Part shown: in pieces, positions 9,229 through 19,019 of the stretch
How the letters are laid out: each line of letters opens with the position of its first letter
How positions within the stretch are numbered: the stretch's first letter is position 1
NCBI GenBank assembly: GCA_020026055.1
Contig: JAHHRA010000010.1
Coordinates: forward strand, 1 to 63,708
DNA: 63,708 bases
Origin: Actinobacillus sp.
GTDB taxonomy: Bacteria > Pseudomonadota > Gammaproteobacteria > Enterobacterales > Pasteurellaceae
Reading direction: 5' to 3'
Notes under the pieces: model-generated
What the model saw: only the letters and a program-made list of their open reading frames with translations
What the model was told of the DNA's origin: nothing
The model's database searches: none
Program-made: the position numbers and the translations under genes

Positions 9229-9846
9229 ATGATTGAGCTTTTACGTTCCAAAAAAATTATTCCTGTCATTGCATTAGATAATGCACAGGACATTTTACCA
9301 TTAGGTAAAATATTGATAGAAAATGACCTTGCTGTCGCTGAAATAACGTTACGCTCACCGCAAGCACTTGACGCTATTAAGCTATTACGTCAAACATATC
9401 CGCAAATTTTAATCGGTGCAGGCACTGTTCTCACTATTGAGCAAGCTATTGCTTCTAAGCAAGCTGGAGCAGACTTTATTGTCACTCCTGGCTTCAATCC
9501 TAAAATCGTACAATATTGTCTTGATAATCAAATTAATGTTATCCCTGGTGTAAACAGTACGATGGCAATCGAAGCTGCCTTAGATATGGATATCCATACT
9601 GTTAAATTTTTCCCTGCTGAAGCTAGTGGTGGTGTGAAAATGATTAAAGCATTATTAGGACCTTATCCAATGTTACAAATTATGCCAACTGGCGGTATTA
9701 ATGAAACTAACATCAATGACTATTTAGCAATAAAAAATGTGATCGCTTGTGGTGGTTCTTGGTTTGTTGAGAAAACACTTATCAATAACAAACAATGGCA
9801 AGAAATTGAACGACATATACAACATTTGAAACATGTTTTAAATTAA
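9229..9846 (+). CDS. eda: KDPG aldolase Eda
   Basis: Eda splits 2-keto-3-deoxy-6-phosphogluconate into pyruvate and glyceraldehyde-3-phosphate, the last step of hexuronate breakdown. The 205-residue class I aldolase shows the family signatures: AEITLRSP with the catalytic Glu near residue 43, GAGTVLT near 64-70, and VKFFPAEASGG with the Schiff-base Lys near residue 131. It is the sixth gene of the operon. A GAGGA ribosome site precedes its ATG. Confidence 0.96.
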   Translation: MIELLRSKKIIPVIALDNAQDILPLGKILIENDLAVAEITLRSPQALDAIKLLRQTYPQILIGAGTVLTIEQAIASKQAGADFIVTPGFNPKIVQYCLDNQINVIPGVNSTMAIEAALDMDIHTVKFFPAEASGGVKMIKALLGPYPMLQIMPTGGINETNINDYLAIKNVIACGGSWFVEKTLINNKQWQEIERHIQHLKHVLN

Positions 9847-9865
9847 AGTTTCCTAGGAGCTAAAT

Positions 9866-10909
9866 ATGTTTGTTAAATCATTAAAACTAAGCTTTTTAAC
9901 TCTTGCTCTACTAAGCACAAATGCATTAGCAATTCCGCATATCGCTGTTCTTGCTACAGGTGGCACTATTGCAGGTGCGGGAAATTCTGCTACTCAATCT
10001 GACTATACAGCAGGGAAAATGAGCGTAAATTATCTAGTAAATGCTGTTCCTGAACTAGCTAAAATTGCTGACATTATGCCAATTCAAGTCGCACAAATAG
10101 GAAGTCAAGATATGACAGACGAAGTGCAATTAAAACTCGCTAAAACGATTAATCGCGATTGCAGTGATTATGATGGCTTTGTGATTACTCACGGTACAGA
10201 CACACTAGAAGAAACTGCTTATTTTCTACAATTAACTAACCAGTGCTATAAACCTGTTGTATTAGTAGGTGCGATGTTACCATCAACTGCTCTTGGAGCT
10301 GATGGTCCACGAAATCTCTATAACGCCGTTATCACAGCAAGTGATCCTGAGACTGCTCATAAAGGTGTAGTTGTTGCAATGAATAATATCATCTTAGCTG
10401 CACGTAATGTCATTAAAACAAATACTTTGCAACCTGAAACATTTCAAGATGCAAATTACGGAAAGATTGGTACTATTATCAATGGGCGTGTCAATTATGA
10501 ACGCCAACCTGCAAGAATTCCTGAAAAAACACCTTTCGATATCACTCATATCAAAGAGCTACCTAAAGTAGGCATTGTTTACAACCACTCAAATGTAGAA
10601 TCAGTACAGGCTGACGCACTTATTGCAGCAGGTTACAAAGGTATTGTCAGTGCAGGAGTCGGAAACGGCAATATACATAAAAATATTTGGAAAACTTTAG
10701 AAAAAGCAAGTAAAGATGGAATTGTTGTTGTACGCTCCTCTCGAGTTCCAACAGGGGCAACAACGAAAACAGGCGAAATTAATGACAAAACTCAACATTG
10801 GGTTTCTGCAGGTGAACTTAATCCGCAAAAAGCTCGAATTTTGCTTCAATTGGCATTAACTCAAACTCAAGACTGGCAAAAAATTCAAAATTATTTTGAT
10901 AAATATTAA
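9866..10909 (+). CDS. ansB: Periplasmic L-asparaginase (type II)
   Basis: This enzyme hydrolyses L-asparagine to aspartate and ammonia in the periplasm. The 347-residue product begins with a signal peptide ending in NALA near residue 22. The mature part has both catalytic threonine motifs: ATGGTIAGAG near residues 30-39 and VITHGTDTLEET near 106-117. The length and the signal peptide point to the high-affinity type II enzyme. It starts 19 nt after eda with a clear AGGAG site, so it is probably co-transcribed with the hexuronate genes. That linkage is odd because asparagine has no part in the pathway. The usual home of ansB is a separate, oxygen-regulated transcription unit. Confidence 0.93.
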   Translation: MFVKSLKLSFLTLALLSTNALAIPHIAVLATGGTIAGAGNSATQSDYTAGKMSVNYLVNAVPELAKIADIMPIQVAQIGSQDMTDEVQLKLAKTINRDCSDYDGFVITHGTDTLEETAYFLQLTNQCYKPVVLVGAMLPSTALGADGPRNLYNAVITASDPETAHKGVVVAMNNIILAARNVIKTNTLQPETFQDANYGKIGTIINGRVNYERQPARIPEKTPFDITHIKELPKVGIVYNHSNVESVQADALIAAGYKGIVSAGVGNGNIHKNIWKTLEKASKDGIVVVRSSRVPTGATTKTGEINDKTQHWVSAGELNPQKARILLQLALTQTQDWQKIQNYFDKY

Positions 10910-10915
10910 TTGATC

Positions 10916-10958
10916 CACGCCTTAAAAATAGGAAATTTTTTCCGATAAAGTAGGCGTG
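10916..10958. repeat. Palindromic repeat, complete copy 1
   Basis: A 43-bp element with ends CACGCCT and AGGCGTG around the core GGAAATTTTTTCC. It lies between the convergent ansB and pntB genes, 6 bp after the ansB stop, so it may also act as a terminator. A related half copy (ACGC, AAAATC, GAAAAAATTTC) lies at 11060-11092. Confidence 0.65.
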
Positions 10959-11092
10959 TGAAAGAGGGGGGAAAGCTCAGTATTTCAGGAGTAATTTCCA
11001 AATACTTGGAAAATTCATTTTGGCAAAAGTGGCAGTTATCTTATAATTTTTTACAGGTTACGCTTTGAAAATCAGAAAAAATTTCTCAAAAT

Positions 11093-11120
11093 AAAAAGGT
11101 TACCGAAAGGTAACCTTTTT
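11093..11120. terminator. Bidirectional terminator between ansB and pntB
   Basis: AAAAAGGTTACC and GGTAACCTTTTT form a perfect 12-bp stem with a GAAA tetraloop. A-rich and T-rich flanks allow termination on both strands. It is 14 bp beyond the pntB stop codon. Confidence 0.85.
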
Positions 11121-11133
11121 CGTCTTTTTGAGA

Positions 11134-12507
11134 TTATAAATCCCTAACAATTGCTTCTACACTCTGTTTAGCATCACCAAAAAGCATTTCGCTATTTTCT
11201 TTGAAGAATAATGGGTTTTGTACACCAGCATAACCGACTGCCATTGAACGTTTGAAAACAATGACTTGGTTAGCTTTCCAAACTTCTAGTACAGGCATCC
11301 CTGCAATTGGACTAGTTGGATCTTCAGCCGCAGCGGGATTGACAGTGTCATTAGCACCGATGACAAGGACAACATCTGTACTTGGGAAATCGTCATTAAT
11401 TTCATCCATTTCTTGAACAATGTCATATGGAACTTTAGCTTCAGCAAGTAATACATTCATATGCCCCGGAAGACGTCCAGCGACAGGGTGAATAGCAAAA
11501 CGAACATCTTTGCCCATATCGCGTAGTTTTTTAGTGAGATCAGCAATAGGGTATTGGGCTTGAGCAACTGCCATTCCATAACCTGGGACGATAATCACAG
11601 ACTGGGCATCTTTTAAAAGTTCCGCAACTTCTTTAGCAGTTGTTTCATGGTGTTCGCCTTGTTCAACATCACCTGTAATTTGAACATCGCTGCCAAATCC
11701 ACCTGCGATTACACTAATAAAAGAACGGTTCATCGCTTTGCACATAATGTACGAAAGAATTGCACCTGATGAACCTACTAATGCTCCAGTGATGATGAGT
11801 AAATCATTATCAAGCATAAATCCTGCCGCTGCTGCTGCCCAGCCTGAATAAGAGTTTAACATTGACACAACAACAGGCATATCTGCTCCACCAATAGAAG
11901 AGACTAAGTGCCAACCGAATGCTAAAGCAATAATCAGCATAAGAATAACAGGGAAAAGGTTATCAGGTGATTTGATAAATAAAAACATCAATAAAAACGA
12001 AATGATTAACGCGATAAAGTTAAGTTTATGGCGATGTGGTAACATCAAAGCAGCAGATTTTACTTTTCCGCTCAATTTACCATATGCAACTAATGACCCT
12101 GTGAAAGTGACTGCACCAATAAAAATACCAAGGAAAACTTCAATATTATGGATATTTTCCATCGCTGGCGAGGACCCTTCATGCAAACCGTAACTATTAA
12201 AACCTACGAGTACAGCGGCTAAACCAACAAAACTGTGTAAAATTGCTACAAGTTCTGGCATTTCAGTCATTTCAACTTTAATCGCTTTTTGAATGCCGAT
12301 AACTGCCCCAATTCCCATGGCTAACAAGATCCAGAAAGTGCCATGAGAAGTTGGAGAAAAGATGGTCACTACCAACGCAATCGCCATTCCAACAATTCCA
12401 TACCATGCTCCTGCTTTGGCAGTTTCATGTTTAGATAAGCCTGCAAGGCTCATAATAAAAAGCACAGCGGAAACAATATAAGCTGCGTGAACAAAACTTA
12501 ATGACAT
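11134..12507 (-). CDS. pntB: NAD(P) transhydrogenase beta subunit PntB
   Basis: PntB is the inner-membrane beta subunit of the proton-translocating transhydrogenase, which moves hydride from NADH to NADP+. The 457-residue product has about nine hydrophobic segments in residues 1-265 (domain II) and a soluble NADP(H)-binding domain III from about residue 280. The dinucleotide motif VPGYGMAVAQAQ is near 308-319, and the later GANDTVNPAA and KRSMAVGYAGV segments are typical. It follows pntA by 13 nt on the same strand; the two subunits form an alpha2-beta2 complex. A strong terminator closes the operon. Confidence 0.97.
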   Translation of the reverse strand: MSLSFVHAAYIVSAVLFIMSLAGLSKHETAKAGAWYGIVGMAIALVVTIFSPTSHGTFWILLAMGIGAVIGIQKAIKVEMTEMPELVAILHSFVGLAAVLVGFNSYGLHEGSSPAMENIHNIEVFLGIFIGAVTFTGSLVAYGKLSGKVKSAALMLPHRHKLNFIALIISFLLMFLFIKSPDNLFPVILMLIIALAFGWHLVSSIGGADMPVVVSMLNSYSGWAAAAAGFMLDNDLLIITGALVGSSGAILSYIMCKAMNRSFISVIAGGFGSDVQITGDVEQGEHHETTAKEVAELLKDAQSVIIVPGYGMAVAQAQYPIADLTKKLRDMGKDVRFAIHPVAGRLPGHMNVLLAEAKVPYDIVQEMDEINDDFPSTDVVLVIGANDTVNPAAAEDPTSPIAGMPVLEVWKANQVIVFKRSMAVGYAGVQNPLFFKENSEMLFGDAKQSVEAIVRDL

Positions 12508-12520
12508 CTTTTGTTTCTCC

Positions 12521-14059
12521 TTATCCTTTTTTAAACATTGCTAGCATACGTTGAGTCACTTTAAAGCCACCAAAAATATTGACGCTGGCAACTAAAATTG
12601 CTACAAATGCCATAAGGTTGATGAAAAAGCCACCACCTTGTGAAATTTGCAATAGTGCTCCAACAATGATGATCCCTGAGATCGCATTAGTAACTGCCAT
12701 TAACGGCGTGTGCAGGGCGTGACTGACATTCCAGACTACGTAATAACCAACGACACAAGACAATACAAACACTGAAAAATGAGCTAAGAATGGCATTGGC
12801 GACATCGCTGCGATCCATAAAAAAACAACACTAGCAAACAACATAAGTCCATATTTTAGAGTCAAACTCATTGATTTAGGCTCTACTTTTTTCACAGAAG
12901 AATTTGCTTGCGATGTTACTTTCGGTTGAGCTGAAACTTGAATTGGTGGAGCTGGGTAAGTAATTTCACCTTCTTTCACTACTGTAACGTGACGAATAAT
13001 GACATCTTCAAAATTAAGCTCTAATTCACCATTTTTTTGTGGCGTTAACAATTTCAATAAATTAACTAAATTTGTACCGTATAATTGTGAGGACTGTGTC
13101 GGCAAACGACTTGGTAAATCAGTATAACCTATAATTTTGACTTGATTTTCAGTTGTCACAATTTGATTGACCTGAGTTAACTCGCAGTTGCCGCCCGTAG
13201 CAGCAGCAAGATCAACAATCACTGAACCTGCAGGCATTGATGCTACCATTTCTTTGCTAATCAATCTCGGTGCTGGTTTTCCTGGAATTAAAGCAGTAGT
13301 AATGATGATGTTGACTTCTTTAGCTTGCTCAGCATAAAGTGCTTCAGCACGACGATTAAACTCATCGGACATCACTTTGGCATAACCATCACCACTACTA
13401 CCTTCTTCTTTGAAGTTAATTTCAAGGAAACTTGCCCCCATACTTTCCACTTGCTCTTTTACTTCAGGTCGAGAATCAAAAGCACGCACGATAGCACCGA
13501 GGCTTTGAGCTGTACCGATAGCGGCTAACCCTGCAACTCCTGCTCCAATCACTAACACTTTAGCAGGTGGCACTTTCCCCGCAGCAGTGATCTGTCCCGT
13601 AAAGAAGCTACCGAACTGATTAGCTGCTTCAATCACAGCTCGATAGCCCGCAATGTTTGCCATTGAGCTAAGTGCGTCCATAGACTGAGCACGTGAAATA
13701 CGTGGGACAGCATCCATCGCCAACACATTGATGTTTTTAGCTTTTAATTTCTGCAGTAATTCAGAATGTTGAGCTGGAAAAATAAAACTAATTAAAGTCG
13801 CCCCCTCCTTCATGAGATCTATCTCAACGTCTTGAGGTGGATTGACTTTCAAAATCAAATCTGCTTGCCAAACGCTACTTGTATCCGCAATACTTGCTCC
13901 TGCGGCTTGGTAGGCACTATCAGCAAAATCTGCATTGAATCCAGCATTTTGTTCAACGATGACATCAAAGCCAAGTTGCAACAGTTGTTGCACAGTTTTC
14001 GGTGTAGCAGCTACTCGGTTTTCATTGAGATTTTGCTCTTTTGGAATACCAATTTGCAT
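12521..14059 (-). CDS. pntA: NAD(P) transhydrogenase alpha subunit PntA
   Basis: PntA is the alpha subunit of the same transhydrogenase and binds NAD(H). The 512-residue product has an alanine-dehydrogenase-like domain I (about 1-375) with a Rossmann motif VLVIGAGVAGLAAIGTAQSL near residues 168-187. A variable linker follows, then four membrane segments at the C-terminus (about 400-500). The length agrees with the enterobacterial protein. It is the first gene of the pntAB operon. Confidence 0.97.
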   Translation of the reverse strand: MQIGIPKEQNLNENRVAATPKTVQQLLQLGFDVIVEQNAGFNADFADSAYQAAGASIADTSSVWQADLILKVNPPQDVEIDLMKEGATLISFIFPAQHSELLQKLKAKNINVLAMDAVPRISRAQSMDALSSMANIAGYRAVIEAANQFGSFFTGQITAAGKVPPAKVLVIGAGVAGLAAIGTAQSLGAIVRAFDSRPEVKEQVESMGASFLEINFKEEGSSGDGYAKVMSDEFNRRAEALYAEQAKEVNIIITTALIPGKPAPRLISKEMVASMPAGSVIVDLAAATGGNCELTQVNQIVTTENQVKIIGYTDLPSRLPTQSSQLYGTNLVNLLKLLTPQKNGELELNFEDVIIRHVTVVKEGEITYPAPPIQVSAQPKVTSQANSSVKKVEPKSMSLTLKYGLMLFASVVFLWIAAMSPMPFLAHFSVFVLSCVVGYYVVWNVSHALHTPLMAVTNAISGIIIVGALLQISQGGGFFINLMAFVAILVASVNIFGGFKVTQRMLAMFKKG

Positions 14060-14282
14060 AATATTTCCTCACTTTATTAATAAAAAATAAGCTTCAAAAG
14101 CTTACACCAATGTTTTTAAACAATGAGACTTAACTATAACTTTTATTGAAATTTTTCAGAAGAAAAAAATCACTATTTATTTAATAGATAAAATTTTAAA
14201 AAATTATTCTACATTATTTAACGCTTTAATTTTTAATCGAAATCCTTATAATTAACCAATTTAAAAATATAAGGATTATTAG

Positions 14283-15476
14283 ATGACTACAATTGAAACA
14301 CAATTACTTGAATTAAAACGTGGAGTAGATCAAATTTATTCAGAAAATGATTTAATTGAAAAATTAAAAGAGAAACGCCCTCTTCGTGTAAAATTAGGTG
14401 CAGATCCAACTGCACCAGATATCCATTTAGGACATACCGTTGTTTTAAACAAACTTCGTCAATTTCAAAATTTCGGTCATGAAGTTTATTTCTTAATTGG
14501 TGATTTTACTGCTACTGTTGGTGATCCGTCTGGTAAGAATGCTACCCGTCCAACACTTTCTCATGAAGATGTGTTAAAAAATGCACAAACTTATAAACAA
14601 CAGATTTTTAAAATTCTTGATCCTGCTAAAACTCACATTGTATTTAACTCAGATTGGTTGAACGCACTCGGTACTATCGGTATGATTCGCTTAGCTTCAA
14701 ATTACACTGTTGCAAGAATGCTTGAACGTGATGACTTCAAAAAACGCTTTGCAAATAATCAATCTATCGCTATCCATGAATTTATTTACCCACTATTACA
14801 AGGTTACGACTCTGTTGCATTAAAAGCAGATATTGAACTCGGTGGGACAGATCAAACTTTCAACTTGTTAATAGGACGTGAATTACAAAAATCCGCAGGT
14901 TTATCACCACAAGTAGCAATAACTTTACCGTTATTAGTAGGACTTGATGGTGAGAAAAAAATGTCAAAGTCACTCGGTAATTACATTGGTGTTAATGAAA
15001 CTGCGAATGAGATGTTCGGTAAAGTAATGTCCATTTCTGATGAATTAATGTGGGATTGGTACGAGCTGCTTTCCTTCCGTCCGCTTGCTGAAATTACTCA
15101 ATTTAAACAAGAAATTGCTAATGGTCGTAACCCTAGAGATATAAAAGTTTTGCTTGCCAAAGAAATCGTCACTCGTTTTCATGATGAACAAGCTGCAGAC
15201 TCAGCAGAACTTGATTTCATTAATCGTTTCCAAAAAGGAGTTATACCTGAAAAAATGCCAGAGTTCACATTCTCACATGAGATCGCCTTTGCTAATTTAC
15301 TCAAAGAAACAAATTTGGTCGTCTCTACTTCTGATGCTTTGCGAATGCTCAAACAAGGAGCAGTAAAAATCAATGGTGAAAAAGTAAGCTTTGAGCAAGC
15401 TAAACAGCCATTAAAAAAAGGTACTGCGGTTTATCAAGTTGGTAAACGTAAATTTGCACGGATCACTTTAAATTAA
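14283..15476 (+). CDS. tyrS: Tyrosyl-tRNA synthetase
   Basis: This class I synthetase charges tRNA-Tyr with tyrosine. The 397-residue product carries the HIGH-type motif HLGH near residue 48 and the KMSKS motif in EKKMSKSLGNY near residue 227. A C-terminal S4 RNA-binding domain covers about 335-397. At about 400 residues it fits the shorter bacterial form usual in Pasteurellaceae rather than the 424-residue E. coli form. AAGGA precedes the ATG. tsaE starts 10 nt downstream and amiB follows, so a short operon is likely. Confidence 0.97.
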   Translation: MTTIETQLLELKRGVDQIYSENDLIEKLKEKRPLRVKLGADPTAPDIHLGHTVVLNKLRQFQNFGHEVYFLIGDFTATVGDPSGKNATRPTLSHEDVLKNAQTYKQQIFKILDPAKTHIVFNSDWLNALGTIGMIRLASNYTVARMLERDDFKKRFANNQSIAIHEFIYPLLQGYDSVALKADIELGGTDQTFNLLIGRELQKSAGLSPQVAITLPLLVGLDGEKKMSKSLGNYIGVNETANEMFGKVMSISDELMWDWYELLSFRPLAEITQFKQEIANGRNPRDIKVLLAKEIVTRFHDEQAADSAELDFINRFQKGVIPEKMPEFTFSHEIAFANLLKETNLVVSTSDALRMLKQGAVKINGEKVSFEQAKQPLKKGTAVYQVGKRKFARITLN

Positions 15477-15486
15477 CGTTATACAA

Positions 15487-15954
15487 ATGCAAACTATCTA
15501 CTTTTCGAATGAAGCTCAATTACAGGCTTGGGCAACTAAGTTGATGCAAGTTATTTTGCAAACAAAACGTAGTAAAGGTGTAGTAATTTACTTAAACGGT
15601 GCTCTTGGCGTGGGTAAAACTTGCTTTAGCCGTGCAATGATCAAAAGCTTGGGGTTTCAAGGTTCGGTGAAAAGCCCGACTTATACACTCGTTGAAGAAT
15701 ATAACTTACCTGACATCTTCATTTACCACTTTGATCTTTACCGTCTATCGTCACCTGAAGAATTGGATTTTATTGGGATTCGAGATTATTTTGCTTCTGA
15801 TAATTTATGTTTAATTGAATGGGCAAACCAAGGTGAAGGCTTCTTGCCAACACCTGATTTAATCTTAGACTTGCAATACGTGGATGATGCTCGCTCGCTA
15901 ACTCCTCAAGCTAAAACTGAACTTGGTTCAACAATTTTAAATAAGATGAGATAA
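15487..15954 (+). CDS. tsaE: tRNA threonylcarbamoyladenosine ATPase TsaE
   Basis: TsaE is the small P-loop ATPase that, with TsaB, TsaC and TsaD, makes the t6A37 modification in tRNAs reading ANN codons. The 155-residue product has the Walker A motif GALGVGKT near residue 38 and an HFDLYRL segment near 79-85 that is typical of the family. It lies between tyrS and amiB; tsaE next to amiB and mutL is a conserved gammaproteobacterial arrangement. Confidence 0.94.
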   Translation: MQTIYFSNEAQLQAWATKLMQVILQTKRSKGVVIYLNGALGVGKTCFSRAMIKSLGFQGSVKSPTYTLVEEYNLPDIFIYHFDLYRLSSPEELDFIGIRDYFASDNLCLIEWANQGEGFLPTPDLILDLQYVDDARSLTPQAKTELGSTILNKMR

Positions 15955-15959
15955 CTTTA

Positions 15960-17171
15960 ATGCGAAACTTTATTCTGCGTGTGCTATTCCTCTCAGCTTT
16001 TTTATCAATAAGCTCCGTTTTTGCTAATGAAGTATGGACAATTGCTATTGATCCAGGTCATGGTGGTAAAGATCCAGGTGCAATTGGTCAACGTTTACAC
16101 ATTTATGAAAAAAATATAACATTTTCTGTCGCTAAAGAATTAAAAAGACTGCTTGATAAAGATTCTCGTTTCAAATCTGTTTTAACTCGAACTGGTGATT
16201 ATTTTATTCCTGTATCAAAACGTTCTGAAATTGCACGTAAAGCAAAAGCAAACTATCTTATATCAATTCACGCAGATAGCACACGCAATCCACAAGCTAG
16301 AGGGGCATCTGTTTGGGTGCTATCGACACGGCGAGCAAATAACGAAATGGGTCGTTGGCTTGAAGACCACGAAAAACGTTCTGAATTGCTTGGTGGTGCT
16401 GGTGATGTTCTTGCTTCACATAATGAAAAATATTTAAATAAAACAGTACTTGATCTTCAATTCCGTTATAGTCAACGTGTTGGCTATCAAATTGGGCAAA
16501 TTGTGTTAAAAAACTTTAAAAAAATTACTACACTTAGTCGAACTACACCGCAACATGCAAGCTTAGGTGTATTACGTTCACCAGATATTCCATCTATTCT
16601 AGTAGAAACTGGTTTTGTATCTAATCCCCAAGAAGAACGCCAACTTAATTCATTGATTTATCGTAAAAAACTCGCTTTTATGATTTATGAAAGCCTTGCA
16701 CAATATTACAATCAACAAATGGCGATAAAAGAAAAATTTGAACGTCAGAATCGTAACAATAACTCACTTATTGACAGTGGTCATCGTTACCGTGTAAAAC
16801 GTGGTGATACGCTTTCTTCAATTTCTCGTCAATTCCACGTACCAGTACGAGATCTACAACAAATTAACCATCTAACACGGGATAATGTATGGGTTGGACA
16901 ACTATTAAAAATTCCAACAAAAGCAACTAATAAAATTTCTGATCCTCAGCCCCAAAAAACGATAAAAAAACAAATAGTTGATCCATTTTCCGTGTTATCT
17001 CTTCCTAAAAATAAAAAAAATGATATTCCTACAATTCATATTGTTAAGCGAGGAGAAACATTAATGGCTATTTCTAGAAAATATAATTTACCACTAACAC
17101 GTTTAAAAGAATTAAATCCTTATAGTCGCAGTGGTAAAGTATTTGCCGGTCAACGTTTACGTTTACAATAA
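15960..17171 (+). CDS. amiB: N-acetylmuramoyl-L-alanine amidase AmiB
   Basis: This periplasmic amidase cleaves the peptide side chain from N-acetylmuramic acid during daughter-cell separation. The 403-residue product has a signal peptide ending SVFA near residue 22. An Amidase_3 domain (about 24-250) holds the zinc-site motifs DPGHGGKDPGA, SIHADS and LVETGFVSN. Two LysM peptidoglycan-binding repeats follow, at about 278-320 and 359-402. The gene starts 5 nt after tsaE and precedes mutL, as in enterics. Amidases of this group are activated by EnvC- or NlpD-type proteins; an nlpD is at 50,083. Confidence 0.95.
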   Translation: MRNFILRVLFLSAFLSISSVFANEVWTIAIDPGHGGKDPGAIGQRLHIYEKNITFSVAKELKRLLDKDSRFKSVLTRTGDYFIPVSKRSEIARKAKANYLISIHADSTRNPQARGASVWVLSTRRANNEMGRWLEDHEKRSELLGGAGDVLASHNEKYLNKTVLDLQFRYSQRVGYQIGQIVLKNFKKITTLSRTTPQHASLGVLRSPDIPSILVETGFVSNPQEERQLNSLIYRKKLAFMIYESLAQYYNQQMAIKEKFERQNRNNNSLIDSGHRYRVKRGDTLSSISRQFHVPVRDLQQINHLTRDNVWVGQLLKIPTKATNKISDPQPQKTIKKQIVDPFSVLSLPKNKKNDIPTIHIVKRGETLMAISRKYNLPLTRLKELNPYSRSGKVFAGQRLRLQ

Positions 17172-17195
17172 AACTAAAAAAGTAAGGTAAAAAAA

Positions 17196-19019
17196 ATGTC
17201 CATCAAAATGCTTAGCCCACAACTGGCTAACCAAATTGCGGCAGGTGAAGTAGTTGAACGTCCTGCTTCAGTGGTGAAAGAATTAATCGAAAACAGCCTT
17301 GATGCCGGTGCGACACAGATTTTTGTAGATATTGAAAACGGCGGAGCAAATCTCATTCGAGTTCGTGACAACGGCATTGGCATTCCTAAAACTGAACTAA
17401 ACTTGGCACTCGCTCGCCACGCTACGAGTAAAATTCAAAATCTTGAAGATTTAGAAAATATTCTAAGTTTAGGTTTTCGGGGTGAAGCTTTAGCAAGCAT
17501 TAGTTCAGTCTCACGCCTCACTCTCACCTCTCGCCCCGCAGAACAATCCGAAGCCTGGCAAGTACGAAGTGAAGGTGTGAATATGCAACCCATTATTGAA
17601 CCTGCCGCACATCCTGTTGGTACTACAGTTGAAGTCGCTAATCTCTTTTTTAACACACCTGCACGGCGTAAATTTTTAAAAAGTGCGAAAACAGAATTTG
17701 CACATTTAGATGAAGTTCTACGTCGCATTGTATTAGCTAAACCGAATTTAAATTTAACTCTTAGCCATAACGGCAAAACTTTGCGTCAATATCGTACAAT
17801 TAAAAATCAAGATCCTCAACAACGGATTGCCAACATTTGCGGAACAGCGTTTATCCAAGATGCTTTACATTTAGATTGGCAACACGCTGGATTACATCTG
17901 CACGGCTGGATTAATTTCAATCCAAATGCTAAAGGCAACTTACAATATAGCTATGTCAATGGACGAATGGTGAAAGATAAAGTGATGTTACATGCCATTC
18001 GTCAAGCATATGCCTCTCTTATTGAAAATGAAAATCAACCTGATTTTGTTTTATTTTTAGAGCTTGCACCTTCTGAAGTCGACGTCAATGTGCATCCGAC
18101 GAAACACGAGGTCCGTTTTCAACAAGCACGTTTGGTACACGATTTCATTTATCAAGGTGTTGCTGACACTTTAAGCAAAGCTCTTTCTCGCTTTGCCACT
18201 CCGCCACTAAAATCGGAAAATTTTGCTGAATTAGTTGGCGTCAACACGCCTTCAAAATCAGAAAAAATTTCCCAAAATTCAGGGCGTGAAGTGGCGATGT
18301 CAAACTTACAAGAACCTTGTCCGAATTTCGTTGTGCCAAGCAATCGCCGTGCGGCAGGAACAAATATTTTCACAAAGCAAGTTGCAAGAGTGAATCAATC
18401 TGTGATCCGCAATGCTAAAATTGAAACTGCACTTTATGAACAATTAGTTGCTACACCCACTAATTCAGCACCTATTTCTCTGAAAAATACTTCCACTACG
18501 AACACAAGCCTGTTAAAAGCTTTGAGTTTGTTAACCAATGCTTTGTTGCTACAACGACAAGCAGATTGTTATTTATTGAGTATACAAAAATTGCAACAAT
18601 TACAATTGAAATTACAACTCAAGCAAGCTAAAACTACTCCCTTGCTCATTCCTGTAAGTGTGACTTTAACGGCAACGCAGTATCAAGTTTGGCAAAATTT
18701 GCAACCGATTTTAGGTGAGATTGGTTTTCAAATTTTAGGACAAAGCGAACAAAAACGGATTCGTCTCACACAAGTACCAAGCTGTTTGCGAGAACAAAAT
18801 TTACAACAATTGATGCTAAAATTGCTGCAAAGAAACGCGATAAATATCGAAAATGTTCATTCGCATTTATTAACGTTAATCGAGTCTAAGCCTATTGAAG
18901 CGTTTTGCGATGCAGTATCGCTGTTAAATTCAGTCGAACAAAGCTTAGGCAACGATCAAACAGCACTTGAGACTTTGTTAATCAAATTAGATTTACAACC
19001 TTACTTAGAACAGCTATGA
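17196..19019 (+). CDS. mutL: DNA mismatch repair protein MutL
   Basis: MutL links mismatch recognition by MutS to the MutH nuclease and the UvrD helicase. The 607-residue product has the N-terminal GHKL ATPase with ENSLDAGA near residue 33, DNGIGI near 58 and GFRGEAL near 93. A variable linker spans about 340-420, and a dimerisation domain occupies the last 190 residues. I see no DQHA-X2-E-X4-E endonuclease motif, as expected for a MutL that works with MutH and Dam. The linker codons at 18245-18288 contain a complete copy of the palindromic repeat. The gene overlaps miaA by 4 nt (ATGA). Confidence 0.97.
   Translation: MSIKMLSPQLANQIAAGEVVERPASVVKELIENSLDAGATQIFVDIENGGANLIRVRDNGIGIPKTELNLALARHATSKIQNLEDLENILSLGFRGEALASISSVSRLTLTSRPAEQSEAWQVRSEGVNMQPIIEPAAHPVGTTVEVANLFFNTPARRKFLKSAKTEFAHLDEVLRRIVLAKPNLNLTLSHNGKTLRQYRTIKNQDPQQRIANICGTAFIQDALHLDWQHAGLHLHGWINFNPNAKGNLQYSYVNGRMVKDKVMLHAIRQAYASLIENENQPDFVLFLELAPSEVDVNVHPTKHEVRFQQARLVHDFIYQGVADTLSKALSRFATPPLKSENFAELVGVNTPSKSEKISQNSGREVAMSNLQEPCPNFVVPSNRRAAGTNIFTKQVARVNQSVIRNAKIETALYEQLVATPTNSAPISLKNTSTTNTSLLKALSLLTNALLLQRQADCYLLSIQKLQQLQLKLQLKQAKTTPLLIPVSVTLTATQYQVWQNLQPILGEIGFQILGQSEQKRIRLTQVPSCLREQNLQQLMLKLLQRNAINIENVHSHLLTLIESKPIEAFCDAVSLLNSVEQSLGNDQTALETLLIKLDLQPYLEQL
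18245..18288. repeat. Palindromic repeat, complete copy 2, inside mutL
   Basis: A 44-bp element with ends CACGCC and GGGCGTG around the core GAAAAAATTTC. It is read in frame within mutL (about residues 350-365), in the variable linker between the ATPase and dimerisation domains, where extra residues are tolerated. Confidence 0.6.
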
